Source: Bradyrhizobium sp. CCBAU 51627
GTDB taxonomy: Bacteria > Pseudomonadota > Alphaproteobacteria > Rhizobiales > Xanthobacteraceae
Assembly: GCF_028128765.1 (NCBI RefSeq)
Contig: NZ_LBJG01000005.1
Location: 124,001-188,000, forward strand
DNA length: 64,000 bases
Direction of reading: 5' to 3'
A model generated the notes under the pieces. The model did not search any database and was not told the DNA's origin. It saw only the letters and a list, made by a program, of their open reading frames with translations. Below, one piece after another: positions 42,648 to 52,900 of the stretch. Each line of letters opens with the position of its first letter. The first letter of the stretch is position 1. A program made the translations under genes and the position numbers.

Positions 42648-42728
42648 GTGAGCTGGTTGTTTGTGTTTCTCATTGCCGCGAGCGCAGTCGTTCTGATCGC
42701 CCATGCGATTGACGCGATGCGTTCTTGA
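42648..42728 (+). CDS. Putative single-TM microprotein with AHAxDAxR end (26 aa)
   Basis: Starts at GTG 42648, six bases after a GGAGG site. The product reads SWLFVFLIAASAVVLIAHAI then DAMRS. The end AHAIDAMRS is closely similar to AHALDAYRTTHS of the 30-residue frame at 49021-49113 on the other strand. Two copies with the same layout (hydrophobic helix followed by AHA(I/L)DA.R) support a genuine family of tiny membrane proteins. Confidence 0.45.
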   Translation: MSWLFVFLIAASAVVLIAHAIDAMRS

Positions 42729-42815
42729 ATTTGCCTGACTCGGCTTCGCCGGTAGCTCAGTAAGCGTCTCCTTGATCGATGAGCCGCGCGAAGGTTTGAA
42801 GGTCGTGGGCCGACG

Positions 42816-44441
42816 TCATCCGACGCGATACGACCTGAACTTCTCGCGCAGGGCCGATTTGAGCACCTTTCCGGTGCCGGTCATCGGGAATTCGTCGAGG
42901 AATTCGACCGCATCCGGCATCCACCAACTCGCGATCTTGGGACGCATATGGTCGAGCAAAGTCTTGCCGTCGACGGTCGCGCCCTTCTTGCGGACGACGA
43001 GAAGGAGAGGGCGTTCCTGCCACTTCTCGTGCGCGATGGCGACCACGGCGGCTTGCAGCACGTCGGGATGGGACAGCGCGATGTCCTCGAGTTGGATCGA
43101 GGATATCCATTCACCGCCCGACTTGATCACGTCCTTGGAGCGGTCGTTGAGCGTCACGTGACCATGCTGGTCGATCACGGCCATGTCGCCCGTGATCAGC
43201 CAGCCGTCGCGGTCGAGACCTTCGTCCAGCTTCATGTAGCCGGAGGCCACCCAGGGACCGCGGGCGCGCAGATGCCCGACGGTCTTGCCGTCGCGTGGCA
43301 ACTCGTTGCCGCTGTCGTCAACGATGCGCAAGGCCGTGCCGAAGCAGGCGCGGCCGGAGACCTGACGCCGGTCGAATTTTTCCGTTTCGCTGAGATGCTC
43401 GGAGCCTGGCCGCAACCCCGGCATCGAGCAAGCCAGCGCCTCCGTCATCCCCCAGGCCTGGATGTAGTCGATGTTGTACTCGCGCTTGAGCTTCTCGACC
43501 ATCGCGCGCGGCGGTGCGGAGCCCGACGACAGCGTTGCGCGCAGCGTCGAAAATCTATTGCCGGTGCGGCCGAGCCAGTCGAGCAGGATCAACCAGAAGC
43601 TCGGGACGCCCGCCGATAGCGTCACCTTCTCGCCCTCCAGCAGTTCGTAGAGCTTGTCCGGTTCGTAGTTGCGGCCGGGCAGCACCAGTTTGGAGCCGGT
43701 ATAGGGCGCGGTGAACGGCATGTTCCAGCCATTGCCGTGAAACAGCGGTGCCATCGGCATCATCACCTCACGCACCCCTTCGAGATGCCCGGGGATGAAG
43801 TCGGCGCTGCAGGATGTCATGGCCTGGAGGATTGCGGCGCGGTGCGAATAGATCACGCCCTTCGGGTTGCCGGTCGTGCCCGACGTGTAGCAGATGGTGG
43901 AGGCGGATTTTTCGTCGAACGACGGCCAGGCGAAACCGGCGTCACACTCCTCCTCCAGGAGTTCCTCGTAGCAAAGCACGTTCGCAAGCTTCGTCTCCGG
44001 CATGCGTTCGCGCGACGACATGATCACGTACGCCTCGACCGTCTTCAGTTGCGGCGCGATCGCCTCGACGATCGGCAGAGTGGCACGGTCGATGAAGAGG
44101 ATGCGGTCTTCGGCGTGGTTGATGATGTAGACGAGTTGCTCGGGGAACAGCCGTGGATTGACGGTGTGCAGCACATAACCCATGCCCGGCGCCGCGCAGA
44201 ACATCTCGAAATGGCGGTGCGTATTCCAGGCCAGCGTGCCGACGCGGTCGCCTTCGGTCATGCCGAGCCGCTGGAGCGCCAGCGCCATGCGCTTGATGCG
44301 TGGATGGGCTTCGGCATAGGTGTAGCGATGGATGTCGCCTTCGATCTCACGTGCGACGATCTCCGCTTCGCCGTGATAGTCGGCGGCATACTGGATCAGG
44401 CCGCTGATCAAGAGCGGCATGTCCATCATCAATCCTTGCAT
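42816..44441 (-). CDS. AMP-forming acyl-CoA synthetase
   Basis: A 541-residue adenylate-forming ligase from ATG 44441 with a GGAGGGG ribosome site. The P-loop-like motif STICYTSGTTGNPKGVIYSH, the YIQAWGMTEALACSMPGL A5 region, GWLITGDMAVID A7 region and the catalytic lysine in FPMTGTGKVLKSALREKF are all present. It activates a carboxylic acid with ATP and CoA. The closest groups include medium-chain and 3-methylmercaptopropionate-type ligases, but the substrate cannot be fixed. It is divergent from the Baeyer-Villiger monooxygenase gene. Confidence 0.88.
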   Translation of the reverse strand: MQGLMMDMPLLISGLIQYAADYHGEAEIVAREIEGDIHRYTYAEAHPRIKRMALALQRLGMTEGDRVGTLAWNTHRHFEMFCAAPGMGYVLHTVNPRLFPEQLVYIINHAEDRILFIDRATLPIVEAIAPQLKTVEAYVIMSSRERMPETKLANVLCYEELLEEECDAGFAWPSFDEKSASTICYTSGTTGNPKGVIYSHRAAILQAMTSCSADFIPGHLEGVREVMMPMAPLFHGNGWNMPFTAPYTGSKLVLPGRNYEPDKLYELLEGEKVTLSAGVPSFWLILLDWLGRTGNRFSTLRATLSSGSAPPRAMVEKLKREYNIDYIQAWGMTEALACSMPGLRPGSEHLSETEKFDRRQVSGRACFGTALRIVDDSGNELPRDGKTVGHLRARGPWVASGYMKLDEGLDRDGWLITGDMAVIDQHGHVTLNDRSKDVIKSGGEWISSIQLEDIALSHPDVLQAAVVAIAHEKWQERPLLLVVRKKGATVDGKTLLDHMRPKIASWWMPDAVEFLDEFPMTGTGKVLKSALREKFRSYRVG

Positions 44442-44628
44442 CGTCCCCTCCGAAAAGCCGTGCGTGTTAACATCATATCGTCGCATGACGCATTCGCGCT
44501 TGCGTGCAGGGTAGCGAAACGCCGCGCGACGTCCACGCAAAAAGCGCCTGATACGATTGCGCGCGCTGCATTTTCAGGGCTAACTGGCAGAGGTTGCCGC
44601 TGAAGAACGGCCGCGGTGGAGGAGATCG

Positions 44629-46485
44629 ATGTCAGCGGAAAGACACAAGACCGGTGCAGCCGGCGCGCCTAACATCGACATCGCGGCCTTGCGTGCGCGC
44701 TATCGTGACGAGCGCGACATGCGGCTGCGCGCCGAAGGAAAGGCGCAGTATGTCGAGGTGGCCGGTGGATTTGCCCGCTATCTCGACGATCCCTGGGCCG
44801 ATGCGGGATTTGCGCGCGATCCCGTCAGTGAAGAGACCGAGGTCGTCGTCGTTGGCGGCGGTTTCGGCGGGCTGCTGTGTGGCGCGCGTCTGCGCGCGGC
44901 CGGCATCAGCGAATTTCGGATCGTGGAGAAGGCCGCGGATTTCGGTGGGACGTGGTACTGGAATCGCTACCCTGGTGCGGCCTGCGATACCGAGAGCTAC
45001 ATCTATTTGCCGCTGCTGGAAGAGACCGGCTACATGCCGGTGCGCAAATATGCGCGTGCGCCGGAGATCTACGAGCACTCGCGCCGCATCGGCCGTCATT
45101 TCGGCCTTTACGAGCGTGCGCTGTTTCAAACCGTCGTCTCGCGCATGGCGTGGCAAGAGCAGGAGGGGCGCTGGCTGGTCGAGACCGATCGGGGCGATTG
45201 CATCCGCGCGCGCTTCGTCATTCTCGCCGGCGGACCGCTCAGCCGGCCGAAGCTTCCAGGCATTCCCGGCATCGCGACGTTCAAAGGCCACAGCTTCCAT
45301 ACCAGCCGCTGGGACTACGCCTACACCGGCGGCAGCGCGGAGGGCGGTCTCGACGGCCTTGCCGACAAGCGCGTCGGCATCATCGGCACGGGCGCGACCG
45401 CCGTGCAATGCGTGCCATATCTTGGCCGGTCAGCGAAAGAGCTCTACGTGTTTCAGCGGACGCCCTCGGCGATCGGTGTGCGCGACGACCGGCCGACGGA
45501 CCACGTCTGGGCAGAGAGTCTGAAGCCTGGCTGGCAGCGCGAGCGCATGGACAATTTCACCGCGGTGATCTCGGGCGAGCCGTTCGAGGAGGATCTGGTG
45601 CAGGACGGCTGGACCGGTCTGCTCGGCGAAATCCTGCTGGCGCCGCGCCGTCAGCCCCAGCCGGTGGCCTCGATGGAGGAGGCGCTGAAGGTGATCGAGC
45701 AGGCCGACTATCGCAAGATGGAGGAGATCCGGGCCCGCGTCGACGCCGTGGTCAAGAATGAGGCGACGGCAGCGGCGTTAAAGCCCTGGTACAAGGCGTT
45801 CTGCAAGCGGCCTTGCTTCCACGACGAATATCTCGACACCTTCAATCGTCCCAATGTGCATCTGGTCGATACCAGGGGCAGGGGCGTCGAGCGCATCACG
45901 GAGAATGCGGTCGTCGTCGACGGCAAGGCTTACGAGCTCGATTGCCTGATCTATGCCAGCGGTTTCGAGGTTGGCACCGATTATGCGCGCCGTATGGGCT
46001 TTGAGATCTACGGCCGCGACGGCATGAGCCTGTCCGGGCGCTGGCGCGATGGCGTCAAGACCATGCACGGCTTCTACAGCCGCGGCTTCCCGAACTGCTT
46101 CCTGATCGTAACGGTGCAGGCCGGCCAGAGCGCCAATTTTCCGCACATCATCGACGAGCAGTCGCAGCACATCGCCTATGTGATCGCAGAGGCGCGCAAG
46201 CGAGGCGTCAGAACATTGGAGCCGACGCTCGCTGCCGAGAACGCCTGGGTCGACGAGGTCGTCAAGGCCGCGGTCGGACGCCAGGCCTATCTCGCCGAAT
46301 GCACGCCCGGCTACTACAACAATGAAGGCGTGTTCGATCCGATCGCGGCACGCAACAGCCAGTATTGGCGCGGACCAATGGCGTTCCTGCGATTGCTCGC
46401 TAAATGGCGAAAGGAGGGCGGCTTGGATGGTTTGGAATTGACCTACGTGCGGGACGTGGCCGACGGTTCCCCGGTTCCGGCATGA
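44629..46485 (+). CDS. Flavin-containing Baeyer-Villiger-type monooxygenase
   Basis: A 618-residue FAD/NADPH enzyme. FAD Rossmann motif [20 protein letters not shown], the Baeyer-Villiger fingerprint [13 protein letters not shown] (F-x-G-x3-H-T-x2-W) and the NADPH Rossmann motif [17 protein letters not shown] are present in the proper order. An N-terminal extension of ~65 residues before the first Rossmann fold resembles the cyclohexanone/cyclopentadecanone/steroid monooxygenase group. It inserts oxygen into a ketone to give an ester or lactone. Coupled by ATGA to the shikimate-dehydrogenase-like gene. The ribosome site GGAGGAGATCG is strong. Confidence 0.88.
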   Translation: MSAERHKTGAAGAPNIDIAALRARYRDERDMRLRAEGKAQYVEVAGGFARYLDDPWADAGFARDPVSEETEVVVVGGGFGGLLCGARLRAAGISEFRIVEKAADFGGTWYWNRYPGAACDTESYIYLPLLEETGYMPVRKYARAPEIYEHSRRIGRHFGLYERALFQTVVSRMAWQEQEGRWLVETDRGDCIRARFVILAGGPLSRPKLPGIPGIATFKGHSFHTSRWDYAYTGGSAEGGLDGLADKRVGIIGTGATAVQCVPYLGRSAKELYVFQRTPSAIGVRDDRPTDHVWAESLKPGWQRERMDNFTAVISGEPFEEDLVQDGWTGLLGEILLAPRRQPQPVASMEEALKVIEQADYRKMEEIRARVDAVVKNEATAAALKPWYKAFCKRPCFHDEYLDTFNRPNVHLVDTRGRGVERITENAVVVDGKAYELDCLIYASGFEVGTDYARRMGFEIYGRDGMSLSGRWRDGVKTMHGFYSRGFPNCFLIVTVQAGQSANFPHIIDEQSQHIAYVIAEARKRGVRTLEPTLAAENAWVDEVVKAAVGRQAYLAECTPGYYNNEGVFDPIAARNSQYWRGPMAFLRLLAKWRKEGGLDGLELTYVRDVADGSPVPA

Positions 46486-47297
46486 GCGATACGATCCCGG
46501 CTCCATCAGGTGCGTCGCGGCTCTATGTCATCGTCGGCGATCCAATCGCGCAAGTGCGTTCGCCCGCCGGCGTTTCCACGGAGTTCGCTGCGCGCGGCCA
46601 TGACGGGATCCTCGTTCCGGTTCAGGTTGCGACCGCCGATCTGCCCAATTTCCTTTCTGTGGCGGCGCGGCTGAAGAATCTCGACGGGATCGTCGTGACC
46701 ATCCCGCACAAATTCGTCTGCTATCAGGCCTGTGCCAGCGCGACCGATCGGGCGCACCTCCTGCGCACCGTTAATCTGATGCGCCGGCGGGCTGACGGTT
46801 CGTGGCATGGCGACATGGTGGACGGCCTCGGCTTCGTCGGAGCGGCGCGCGAGAAGGGGATCGATCCCCGCGGCATGCGAGCGCTGCTGATTGGTGCCGG
46901 TGGCGCGGGTTCGGCGATCGGGCTTGCCTTGGTCGAGGCCGGTGTGAATGAACTCGCGATTCACGACAGCGCGTCCGAGCGCCGCGACGCGCTGATCGAC
47001 CGCCTCAACGGGCTCGGCAAGGTGCCCGTGCGCGCCGGCACGATCGACCCCGCAGGTTTCGATTTCGTCGCCAATGCCACACCCGCCGGGATGGTGGACG
47101 GCGATCCGCTGCCCGTCGACGTCACGCGGCTGGCGCCGTCGGCGTATTGCGGCTGCGTCATCACCAAGCCGGAAATTCCGCCGTTCATCGCGGAAGCCCG
47201 CAAGCTCGGTTGCGTCACCGCGACCGGCACCGACATGTACCGGCAGCACCAGAGCATCATGGTGGATTTCCTGCTCGGGACCGACGGCGGACGATAG
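46482..47297 (+). CDS. Shikimate dehydrogenase-like oxidoreductase (AroE family, non-canonical)
   Basis: A 271-residue AroE-fold protein. The substrate domain shows [20 protein letters not shown] and [20 protein letters not shown] (catalytic Lys retained), and the NADP domain shows [20 protein letters not shown]. The asparagine/aspartate region is [20 protein letters not shown] (TVN in place of AVNT). It is more likely a catabolic paralogue than the housekeeping AroE, because it is fused by overlap to a monooxygenase gene and carries altered substrate-site residues. The C-terminus has [17 protein letters not shown] instead of the usual GxxMLxxQA. Confidence 0.78.
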   Translation: MSDTIPAPSGASRLYVIVGDPIAQVRSPAGVSTEFAARGHDGILVPVQVATADLPNFLSVAARLKNLDGIVVTIPHKFVCYQACASATDRAHLLRTVNLMRRRADGSWHGDMVDGLGFVGAAREKGIDPRGMRALLIGAGGAGSAIGLALVEAGVNELAIHDSASERRDALIDRLNGLGKVPVRAGTIDPAGFDFVANATPAGMVDGDPLPVDVTRLAPSAYCGCVITKPEIPPFIAEARKLGCVTATGTDMYRQHQSIMVDFLLGTDGGR

Positions 47298-47418
47298 GCC
47301 TTCGAATGATGTCAAGCGCATTGCCTGCATTGATTGCACTGGCCTGAGCGTGCAGCGCTGACGTAGGATCATGCCGGCGCGCGAGCCGGTCGCGCGATGG
47401 AGAGAAGGGAACGCAGGA

Positions 47419-48237
47419 ATGACCGAGGGCAAGACCGTTGCGACGGCGATGATCGGCGCGGCCGCGCTACTGTTGTCCCTCACCCCCGCCGCTCATGCCG
47501 CGCAGTGCGGCAATGGGCCCGGCGGCTTTGAGGCCTGGAAGCGCGAGTTCAGCGCGGAGGCGCAGGGCAAGGGCATCGGCCAAGCCGCGATCTCGGCCCT
47601 GATGCAGACCAATTACGCCAGCGCCACCATCAATGCTGATCGCAGTCAGCATAGCTTTTCGCTGTCCCTCGAGCAGTTCCTCGCCAAGCGTGGCGCCACC
47701 ACCATTGTGGCGCGCGGCCGATCTCTGAAACAGTCGCAGGCGACCATGTTCGCCTCGATCGAGCAGCGCTACGGCGTGCCGCCGGGGCCATTGATCGCAA
47801 TCTGGGGCATGGAGACCGGTTTCGGCAGCCAGCGTGGCAATCAGAACATGCTCTCGTCGATCGCGACGCTGGCCTATGACTGCCGCCGCCCGGAGTTCTT
47901 CACCGAGCAGCTTTATGCGGCATTGAAGCTGGTCGACCGCGGCGTGCTGTCGGGATCGACCCGCGGCTCCATGCATGGCGAGGTCGGCCAGACCCAGTTC
48001 ATGCCTAAGAACATCCTGGCCTACGGCACCGGCAATCTCGATGTCGCGGCCAACGCGCTGAGCTCGACCGCGAACTTCCTGAAAGCCAATGGCTGGCGTG
48101 CGGGAGCCGGTTACCAGCCGGGCGAGCCGAATTTCGCCGCCATCCAGGCCTGGAATGCGGCAGGCGTCTACCAGAAGGCCATCGCGCTGATGGGCCGGCA
48201 GATCGATGGGGGCGGTGGGGCGGCGGCGGTACGCTGA
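47419..48237 (+). CDS. Lytic murein transglycosylase (MltB/GH103 type)
   Basis: A 272-residue protein with a signal peptide (TVATAMIGAAALLLSLTPAA, cleaved near AHA-A). The GH103 catalytic region is PLIAIWGMETGFGSQRGNQN, with the active-site Glu in GMETGFG, followed by GEVGQTQFMPKNILAYGTGN. It cleaves peptidoglycan glycan strands in the periplasm to 1,6-anhydromuropeptides. The ATG at 47419 has a GCAGGA site. It has no lipobox, so unlike E. coli MltB it is probably soluble. The longer frame from 47371 is rejected. Confidence 0.88.
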   Translation: MTEGKTVATAMIGAAALLLSLTPAAHAAQCGNGPGGFEAWKREFSAEAQGKGIGQAAISALMQTNYASATINADRSQHSFSLSLEQFLAKRGATTIVARGRSLKQSQATMFASIEQRYGVPPGPLIAIWGMETGFGSQRGNQNMLSSIATLAYDCRRPEFFTEQLYAALKLVDRGVLSGSTRGSMHGEVGQTQFMPKNILAYGTGNLDVAANALSSTANFLKANGWRAGAGYQPGEPNFAAIQAWNAAGVYQKAIALMGRQIDGGGGAAAVR

Positions 48238-48348
48238 GGCGCTCCGCAAGGCGTGACCGCGCCTATCCGAGAAAGTTGTTGCTTTCGGGAACTGACGGCA
48301 CGAGGTTTGCTTTGATCGAGTTCGGGGCTGGGCATGAGGAGACTCAAC

Positions 48349-48570
48349 ATGGCTACCCAGATCGTGATGGACCAGACCGGCGATACACGCCACGAGTTTG
48401 ATCCCCAGAATGCCGAGGCGTTGGCGCAGGCCGAACAACGCTTTCGGGAGTTGACCGGCGCGGGCTTTACCGCCGCATACCGGACCGGACCCGGCGAAGT
48501 CACGCGTATCAAATCGTTCGATCCGACCGCGCAGGAAACGCTGTTCTACCCCCGCCTGGTCGGCGGTTGA
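48349..48570 (+). CDS. Small conserved hypothetical protein (73 aa)
   Basis: Begins MATQIVMDQTGDTRHEFDPQ after a GAGGAGACTCAAC site and ends DPTAQETLFYPRLVGG. The middle AEALAQAEQRFRELTGAGFT then AAYRTGPGEVTRI gives a helix followed by two strands. It has no recognised domain function. It lies 12 bases before the gene at 48583 and probably shares its transcript. Confidence 0.6.
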   Translation: MATQIVMDQTGDTRHEFDPQNAEALAQAEQRFRELTGAGFTAAYRTGPGEVTRIKSFDPTAQETLFYPRLVGG

Positions 48571-48582
48571 TCTGAACGGCCA

Positions 48583-49005
48583 ATGATCGCGGTCTTCAGG
48601 TTTCGCGCGCCCGCGCGGGCGCGTCTGCATGCGCTCCGCGAGCTCTATCGGCGCTTCTTCGGCGAGAATACGCCCGAGGCGCGCGGGCGCCGGCTGTTGT
48701 CTGAATGGCTATCGGCAGAGCAGCGCGCACAGTTCGAGCAGCACCGGCATTTTGACGTCATCGGCTGCGACACCGGCAAGCGCTATCGCATTCATTACGG
48801 CACTGCCGCCAATGTCCACGAGATCGACGAGGCCGGCAATGCAACGATGGGGTGGTGCTTCGTCCCCTCAGGCTTCCTGGTGCCCGGCGACGTCATGCTG
48901 GCGCAGAAGATTGCGCTCGAGACAGACGAGAAAGGAGCGTTGGCACTCGCAAACCGGTTTCCGCCGGCAACGCACTCAGAACATTTTTACCGCAGGCCGT
49001 TCTAG
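48583..49005 (+). CDS. Conserved hypothetical protein (140 aa)
   Basis: A 140-residue cytosolic protein. The central part RHFDVIGCDTGKRYRIHYGT then AANVHEIDEAGNATMGWCFV suggests a compact beta-rich domain. The sequence SGFLVPGDVMLAQKIALETD follows. The N-terminal RLHALRELYRRFFGENTPEA is helical. Similar proteins occur in other Bradyrhizobium-type genomes, with unknown function. It follows the 73-residue gene at close spacing. Confidence 0.6.
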   Translation: MIAVFRFRAPARARLHALRELYRRFFGENTPEARGRRLLSEWLSAEQRAQFEQHRHFDVIGCDTGKRYRIHYGTAANVHEIDEAGNATMGWCFVPSGFLVPGDVMLAQKIALETDEKGALALANRFPPATHSEHFYRRPF

Positions 49006-49020
49006 CCTCGCGGGCGCCGA

Positions 49021-49113
49021 TCAGGAGTGCGTTGTACGATAGGCGTCCAGTGCATGCGCGGCAAAGACACCGATGCTGCAAAGCGCGAGGAGGGCTGAGA
49101 TCAGCGCGATCAT
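49021..49113 (-). CDS. Single-TM microprotein with AHAxDAxR motif (30 aa)
   Basis: The ATG at 49113 is preceded by a strong GGGGAGGACGAGAC ribosome site. The product is MIALISALLALCSIGVFAAH followed by ALDAYRTTHS. It is a hydrophobic helix ending AHALDAYR, similar to AHAIDAMR of the microprotein at 42648. The start overlaps the stop of a 27-codon frame (49110-49193), suggesting a coupled pair. Confidence 0.5.
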   Translation of the reverse strand: MIALISALLALCSIGVFAAHALDAYRTTHS

Positions 49114-49193
49114 GTCTCGTCCTCCCCAAGCGGCTGGGGGACGAGGTGCTGGCAGCAGGCATAGTCATAGATCAGGTCGAGGATGAATTGCAT
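49110..49193 (-). CDS. Putative microprotein (27 aa) coupled to the next
   Basis: Encodes MQFILDLIYDYACCQHLVPQ followed by PLGEDET. The stop and the next start overlap as ATGA, and the ribosome site of the next gene lies inside its last codons. A short hydrophobic N-terminus and two adjacent cysteines are the only features. It could be a real leader-type peptide or simply an open frame. The rest of the 49006-49386 gap holds no other candidate. Confidence 0.3.
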   Translation of the reverse strand: MQFILDLIYDYACCQHLVPQPLGEDET

Positions 49194-49386
49194 GACGCAC
49201 GTCCCTGTTTGGTTTTGACAACCAGATAACCGGCTAACTGTTTCAGGCGTGTTTCGTCGATCTGGGAAAGGGGTTTCGCGGGGAACCCTGGGCCTAGCCT
49301 GCGGGCGGCCAAACCGCTAAATCCCATGCCAATCCACGTCGGCCGCAAGCGATGGCGTGTGGCGAGTCCCATTTCGAGGCAAAATC

Positions 49387-49833
49387 ATGGCCCAGGTTGC
49401 CTGGTTCGACGATCTCACCGTCGGCATGCGTTTCAGATCCCCCGAAGTCGAAATCTCCGAAGCCGACATCAAGCGGTTTGCCGCAGAGTTCGACCCCCAA
49501 CCGATGCATCTGGATCACGAAGCAGCCAAGGAAACCTTGTTCAAGGGCTTGGCCGCATCGGGCTGGCACACCGCGGCGATCGCCATGAACCTTGCGATCA
49601 AGACCCGTCCATTCGGGCCGCACCCGCTGATTGGCGCCGGCGTCGACGGGCTGCGCTGGACCATTCCGGTGAGGCCGAATGACCGACTGCATCTGGTCGG
49701 CGAGGTCATGAGCCTGACGCCATCGAAGTCAAAGCCGCAGGGCATCGCACTGGTGAAATGGACGATGTTCAATCAGAACGGCGAGGAGGTTTACACCTTC
49801 ACGCCGATCGCGATCGTCCCGCGACGCGTCTAG
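49387..49833 (+). CDS. MaoC-like hot-dog dehydratase
   Basis: A 148-residue protein with the R-specific enoyl-CoA hydratase signature EADIKRFAAEFDPQPMHLDH, which holds the catalytic Asp-His pair, followed by ETLFKGLAASGWHTAAIAMN. It forms the single hot-dog fold that hydrates trans-2-enoyl-CoA or a related thioester. The start at 49387 is chosen by similarity, and the longer frame from 49357 is rejected. It is a single gene convergent with the RND pump genes. Confidence 0.88.
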   Translation: MAQVAWFDDLTVGMRFRSPEVEISEADIKRFAAEFDPQPMHLDHEAAKETLFKGLAASGWHTAAIAMNLAIKTRPFGPHPLIGAGVDGLRWTIPVRPNDRLHLVGEVMSLTPSKSKPQGIALVKWTMFNQNGEEVYTFTPIAIVPRRV

Positions 49834-49941
49834 ACGTTCTCGCCATCCGCCGTTCCGTTATCGCGTTTCCGCGGGGGGCAATGAGACTGTCTTTCGCAAG
49901 ACCGCGCTCGTTCTGTTGCTGGCGCCAGGAAGCTCCCTGAT

Positions 49942-52900
49942 CTAGTGCCCGGGATTGGCGATGGAGCCCTGGACCGGAGCTGCGCTGATGTCGCTGCCGT
50001 GATGCACCAGCGGCTTCATGCCGGTGATGGTCCGCAGCAGCACATAGAACACCGGCGTCAGGAACAGGCCGAACACGGTGACGCCGATCATGCCGGAGAA
50101 TACGGCAACGCCCATCGCGCGGCGCATCTCCGAGCCGGCGCCGGTGGAGAGCACCAGCGGCAGCACGCCCATGATGAACGCCATCGACGTCATCAGGATC
50201 GGGCGCAAGCGCAGCCGGCTCGCCTCGATCGCGGCGCGGATCGGCGTGCGGCCTGCGAATTCGAGCTCGCGCGCGAATTCGACGATCAGGATCGCGTTTT
50301 TGGCGGAGAGGCCGACGAGCACGATCAGGCCGATCTGGGTAAAGACGTTGTTGTCGCCCTTCGAGAGCCAGACGCCGAACATCGCCGCCAGCAAGCCCAT
50401 CGGCACGATCATGACGATCGACAGCGGAAGGGTGAGGCTCTCGTAGAGCGCCGCCAGCACGAGGAACACCAGCAGGATCGCCAGCGGGAACACCCACAGG
50501 CCGGAATTGCCGGCGATGAACTCCTGATAGGTCAAGTCGGTCCATTCGAATGCGAAGCCGGGCGGCAGCACTTCCGCCGCGATCCGGGTCGCCGCCTCCT
50601 GTGCCTGGCCCGACGAGAAGCCGGGCGCTGCCGCCGCATTGATGTCGGAGGACAGAAAGCCGTTGTAGCGGATCGCTCGCTCAGGTCCCGCGCTCTGGCG
50701 GATCTTGAGTAGCGCCGACAACGGCACCATGTCGCCGGAGGACGAGCGCACCTTCAACTGCCTGATGTCGTCCGCACGCGCGCGGAACGGAGCATCGGCC
50801 TGGACATAGACTGAATAGGTGCGGCCAAACTTGTTGAAGTCGTTGACGTAGTATGAGCCCAGATAGATTTGCAGGGTGTTGAACACCTCCGTCACGGGCA
50901 CGCCAAGTTGCAGCGCCTTGGTGCGGTCGATGTCGGCGAACAGCTGCGGCACGTTGACCTGGAAGCTCGAGAACACGCCGGCGATCTCCGGCGCCTTCTG
51001 CATCGCCGCCATGAACGCCTTGGTCGCCTCGTTCAGCGCCTCATAGCCGAGACCGGCGCGGTCCTCGATCTGGAGCTTGAAGCCGCCGATGGTGCCGAGG
51101 CCGTTGACCGGCGGCGGAGGGAACATGGCGATGAAGGCTTCCTGGATCCCCGCATATTTCTTGTTCAGCTCGGCCGCGATCGCGGCGCCGCTGAGCGACG
51201 GGTCCTTGCGTTCGTCGAACGGTTTCAGCGTCGAGAACACGATGCCGGCGTTGGAGGAATTGGTGAAGCCGGAGATCGACAGGCCGGGGAAAGCCACGGA
51301 GCTCTCGACGCCGGGCTGGGTCAGCGCGATATCGCTCATCTTGCGGATCACCTCCTCGGTACGATCGAGTGTCGCGCCATCGGGCAGGCGGGCGAAGCCG
51401 ACCAGGTACTGCTTGTCCTGGCCCGGCACGAAGCCGCCCGGCACCTGCTGGAACAGGAAGGCGGTGAGGCCGACCAGCACCACGTAGAGACCCATCACGG
51501 CGGCCTTGCCCGAGATGACCTTGGTGACGGTGCCGCTGTAGCTGTTCGAGGAGTAGGTGAAGGCACGGTTGAAGTGGCGGAAGAACCAGCCGAGGCCACT
51601 TTCCATGATCAGCGTCAGCCGGTCCTTCGGCTCGTTATGCCCTTTGAGCAGCAGGGCCGACAGGGCGGGCGACAGTGTCAGCGAGTTCACAGCCGAGATC
51701 ACCGTCGAGATCGCGATGGTCAGCGCGAACTGCTTGTAGAACTGTCCGGTGAGGCCGGAGATGAAGGCGAGCGGAACGAACACCGCGATCAGCACCATCG
51801 CGATCGCGATGATCGGCCCCGACACCTCGCGCATGGCCTGATAGGTGGCATCGCGCGGCGACAAGCCGCCCTCGATATTGCGCTCGACGTTCTCGACCAC
51901 GACGATGGCGTCGTCAACGACGATACCGATGGCGAGCACGAGGCCGAACAGGCTGAGCGCGTTGATGGAGAAGCCGAATACGTGCATGATCGCGAACGTG
52001 CCGACGATCGAGACCGGCACTGCCAAGAGCGGAATGATCGAGGCGCGCCAGGTCTGCAGGAACAGGATCACCACCAGCACCACCAGCGCGATCGCCTCCA
52101 GCAATGTGTGGATGACGGCCTCGATCGAGGAGCGCACGAACTGAGTGGGGTCGTAGACGATCTGGTAGGACACGCCTTCCGGCATGTTCTTCTTGATCTC
52201 GGCCATAGTGGCGCGGACGTGATCGGAAATCTCGAGCGCGTTGGAGCCGGGCGCCTGGAAGATCGGGATCGCCACCGCCTGCTTGTTGTCGAGCAGCGAG
52301 CGCAATCCGTATTCGGATGCGCCAAGCTCGATGCGGGCGACGTCGCGCAGCCGCACGACTTCGCCTCGCGTGCCGGTCTTGACCACGATATCGCCGAACT
52401 GTTCCTCGTTGGCGAGACGTCCCTCGGCATTGACCGACAGTTGCAGGTCGATGCCCTTGACGTTCGGGGAGGAGCCGACGACGCCTGCGGCGGCCTCGAC
52501 GTTCTGCGCCTGGATCGCCTTGACGATGTCGCTTGCGGTCAGGCCATGCTCGGCCGCCTTCTGCGGATCGACCCAGACCCGCATCGAATAGTCGCCGGCA
52601 CCGTAGAGCTGAACGTCGCCGACTCCGTCGATCCGCGCCAGCCGGTCCTTGACGTTGAGCACGGCGTAGTTGCGCAAATACGTCATGTCGTAGCGGTTGT
52701 TCGGCGACAGCAGATGCACGACCATGGTGAGGTCGGGCGAGGACTTCTTGGTGATGATGCCGAGCTGACGCACCACGGCCGGCAGGCGCGGCTCGGCCTG
52801 CTGCACCCGGTTCTGCACCAGCTGCGTCGCCTTGTCCGGGTCGGTGCCGAGGCGGAACGTCACCGTCAGCGTCATCGCGCCGTCCGTAGTCGCCTGGCTC

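Noticed and set aside
49031..49041. TTGTACGATAG identical to part of the tetR operator
   Set aside because: It lies inside the coding part of a microprotein, has no second arm and no promoter, so it is taken as a chance match.
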